DNA from: Brevundimonas sp.
Lineage (GTDB): Bacteria > Pseudomonadota > Alphaproteobacteria > Caulobacterales > Caulobacteraceae
Direction: 5' to 3'
Assembly: GCF_029946145.1 (NCBI RefSeq)
Contig: NZ_JAQSDY010000030.1
Span: 1-64,000, forward strand
DNA length: 64,000 nucleotides
This document shows, in pieces, positions 63,272 through 64,000 of this stretch. Positions within the stretch are counted from its first letter, which is position 1; every line of letters begins with the position of its first letter. Position numbers and translations under genes: made by a program. The notes under the pieces are model-generated. The model worked only from the letters and a program-made list of their open reading frames with translations, was not told the DNA's origin and did no database searches.

Positions 63272-64000
63272 CTAGAACGCCTCCGCCGGCATCTGCATCA
63301 GCACCTCGGCGCCGGTCTTCAGCTTGGTCAGATGCGCCCCCGTATCCGGCAGGATGCGCTCGACGAAATAGCGGCCGGTCATCAGCTTGGTGGCGTAGAA
63401 CGGATCGGTCGACCCCTCATCCACCTTGGCCTGCGCCGCCTTGGCCATCTGGGCCCACATATAGGCCAGGGCCGTCAGGCCGAAGATGTGCAGATAGTCG
63501 GTGCTCGCCGCGCCGGCGTTGTCCGGGTTCTGCATGCCGTTCTGCATCAGCCACATGGTGCCTTCCTGCAGCTTCTTCTTGGCGTCGGCCAGGCCGTCGA
63601 CGAAGGGCTTGATCGGGCCCTCGGCGCCGTTCTCGGACACGAAGGCGTCGATGTCGGCGAACCAGCTCATGATCGCCCGACCGCCGTTGGCCGGCAGTTT
63701 GCGCCCCACCAGATCCAGCGCCTGGATGCCGTTGGCGCCCTCGTAGATCATGGTGATCCGCGCATCGCGCAGATACTGGCTGGCCGGGAAATGTTCGGTG
63801 TAGCCGCTGCCGCCATGCACCTGCATGGCCAGGCTGGCGACGTGGAAGCCCTTGTCGGTCAGATAGGCCTTCAGCACCGGGGTGATCAGACCCATGTAGT
63901 CGCGGGCCTTCTGCGCCTCGGCCTCGTCGTTCGAATGCTGCAGGTCGGCCTGCAGGGCGGTCCACAGGGTGAAGGCCTGGCCGCCCTCGACGAAGGCCTT
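63272..64000 (-). CDS. Acyl-CoA dehydrogenase, DmdC-like, 5' end outside the window
   Basis: The ORF continues without stop to the window edge (KAFVEGGQAFTLWTALQADLQ), so it is partial at its 5' end, not truncated in the genome. It carries the C-terminal ACAD blocks VHGGSGYTEHFPASQYLRDARI and YEGANGIQALDLVGRKLP, then the extra C-terminal domain of DmdC-like enzymes (FVERILPDTGAHLTKL). Probably part of fatty-acid or methylmercaptopropionyl-CoA-type oxidation. Confidence 0.92.
   Translation of the reverse strand, partial: KAFVEGGQAFTLWTALQADLQHSNDEAEAQKARDYMGLITPVLKAYLTDKGFHVASLAMQVHGGSGYTEHFPASQYLRDARITMIYEGANGIQALDLVGRKLPANGGRAIMSWFADIDAFVSENGAEGPIKPFVDGLADAKKKLQEGTMWLMQNGMQNPDNAGAASTDYLHIFGLTALAYMWAQMAKAAQAKVDEGSTDPFYATKLMTGRYFVERILPDTGAHLTKLKTGAEVLMQMPAEAF

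Overview
The window is GC-rich alphaproteobacterial chromosome, most likely from the Caulobacteraceae and close to Brevundimonas. The evidence is an aa3 oxidase operon next to a PdeA-type GEDEF-EAL phosphodiesterase, a CC_3452-like small protein, paired TonB-dependent receptors, phaB, GTG/TTG starts and many tightly overlapping genes. This placement is inferred from gene content; no database search was possible.

Layout. 0-0.6 kb: a PIN-domain toxin-like gene. 0.62-12.0 kb: a genomic island of about 11.3 kb inserted in the anticodon loop of a tRNA-Leu(CAA) gene. It carries a divergent pair (a small ORF plus an E2-like/SEC-C protein, facing an HTH-ImmA/IrrE protein), a type I restriction-modification operon with an Abi_C-like gene between hsdS and hsdR, a decayed second tRNA-Leu copy, and a tyrosine integrase beside the right-hand repeat. 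12-22 kb: housekeeping and secreted proteins, namely two TonB-C-like paralogues, an S41 peptidase, a FAH-family hydrolase, an isoprenylcysteine-methyltransferase-like protein, an isoaspartyl peptidase, an orphan substrate-binding protein and a POT transporter. 22-27.7 kb: two paralogous TonB-dependent receptors with a matching promoter-proximal block, then a TraB/GumN protein. 27.8-31.7 kb: a cluster of unrecognised proteins and an XRE regulator lying between intact tldD and a stranded copy of the tldD 3' end. 31.7-34.3 kb: a PadR - DUF1700 - DUF2807 operon and a secreted protein.

34.5-42.5 kb: the cytochrome c oxidase operon (ctaC, ctaD, ctaB, a 59-aa membrane ORF, ctaG, ctaE, DUF983, SURF1, M16 peptidase), interrupted after ctaD by a 141-bp palindrome-ended repeat. 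42.6-55 kb: GNAT, pdeA, YqgE, peroxiredoxin, vsr, a hybrid histidine kinase, pyrD, DUF952, SixA-like, methyltransferase, gloB, phaB and an alcohol dehydrogenase. 55.4-57.6 kb: a DUF72 gene whose original 5' end is separated from its body by a 1,080-bp insertion of different codon style; the insertion supplies a substitute 5' end and carries three small ORFs. 57.6-64 kb: TetR with a perfect 20-bp operator, small genes, gshA, a channel-like protein, rsmE and two acyl-CoA dehydrogenases separated by another inverted-repeat element; the second is cut by the window end.

Two themes stand out. First, the island pairs classical type I restriction with two uncharacterised modules, the E2-like/SEC-C plus ImmA-like pair and the Abi_C-like protein. 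Second, three separate insertions (tRNA-Leu, tldD 3' end, DUF72 5' end) each leave a duplicated gene end, but only the first carries a visible recombinase.
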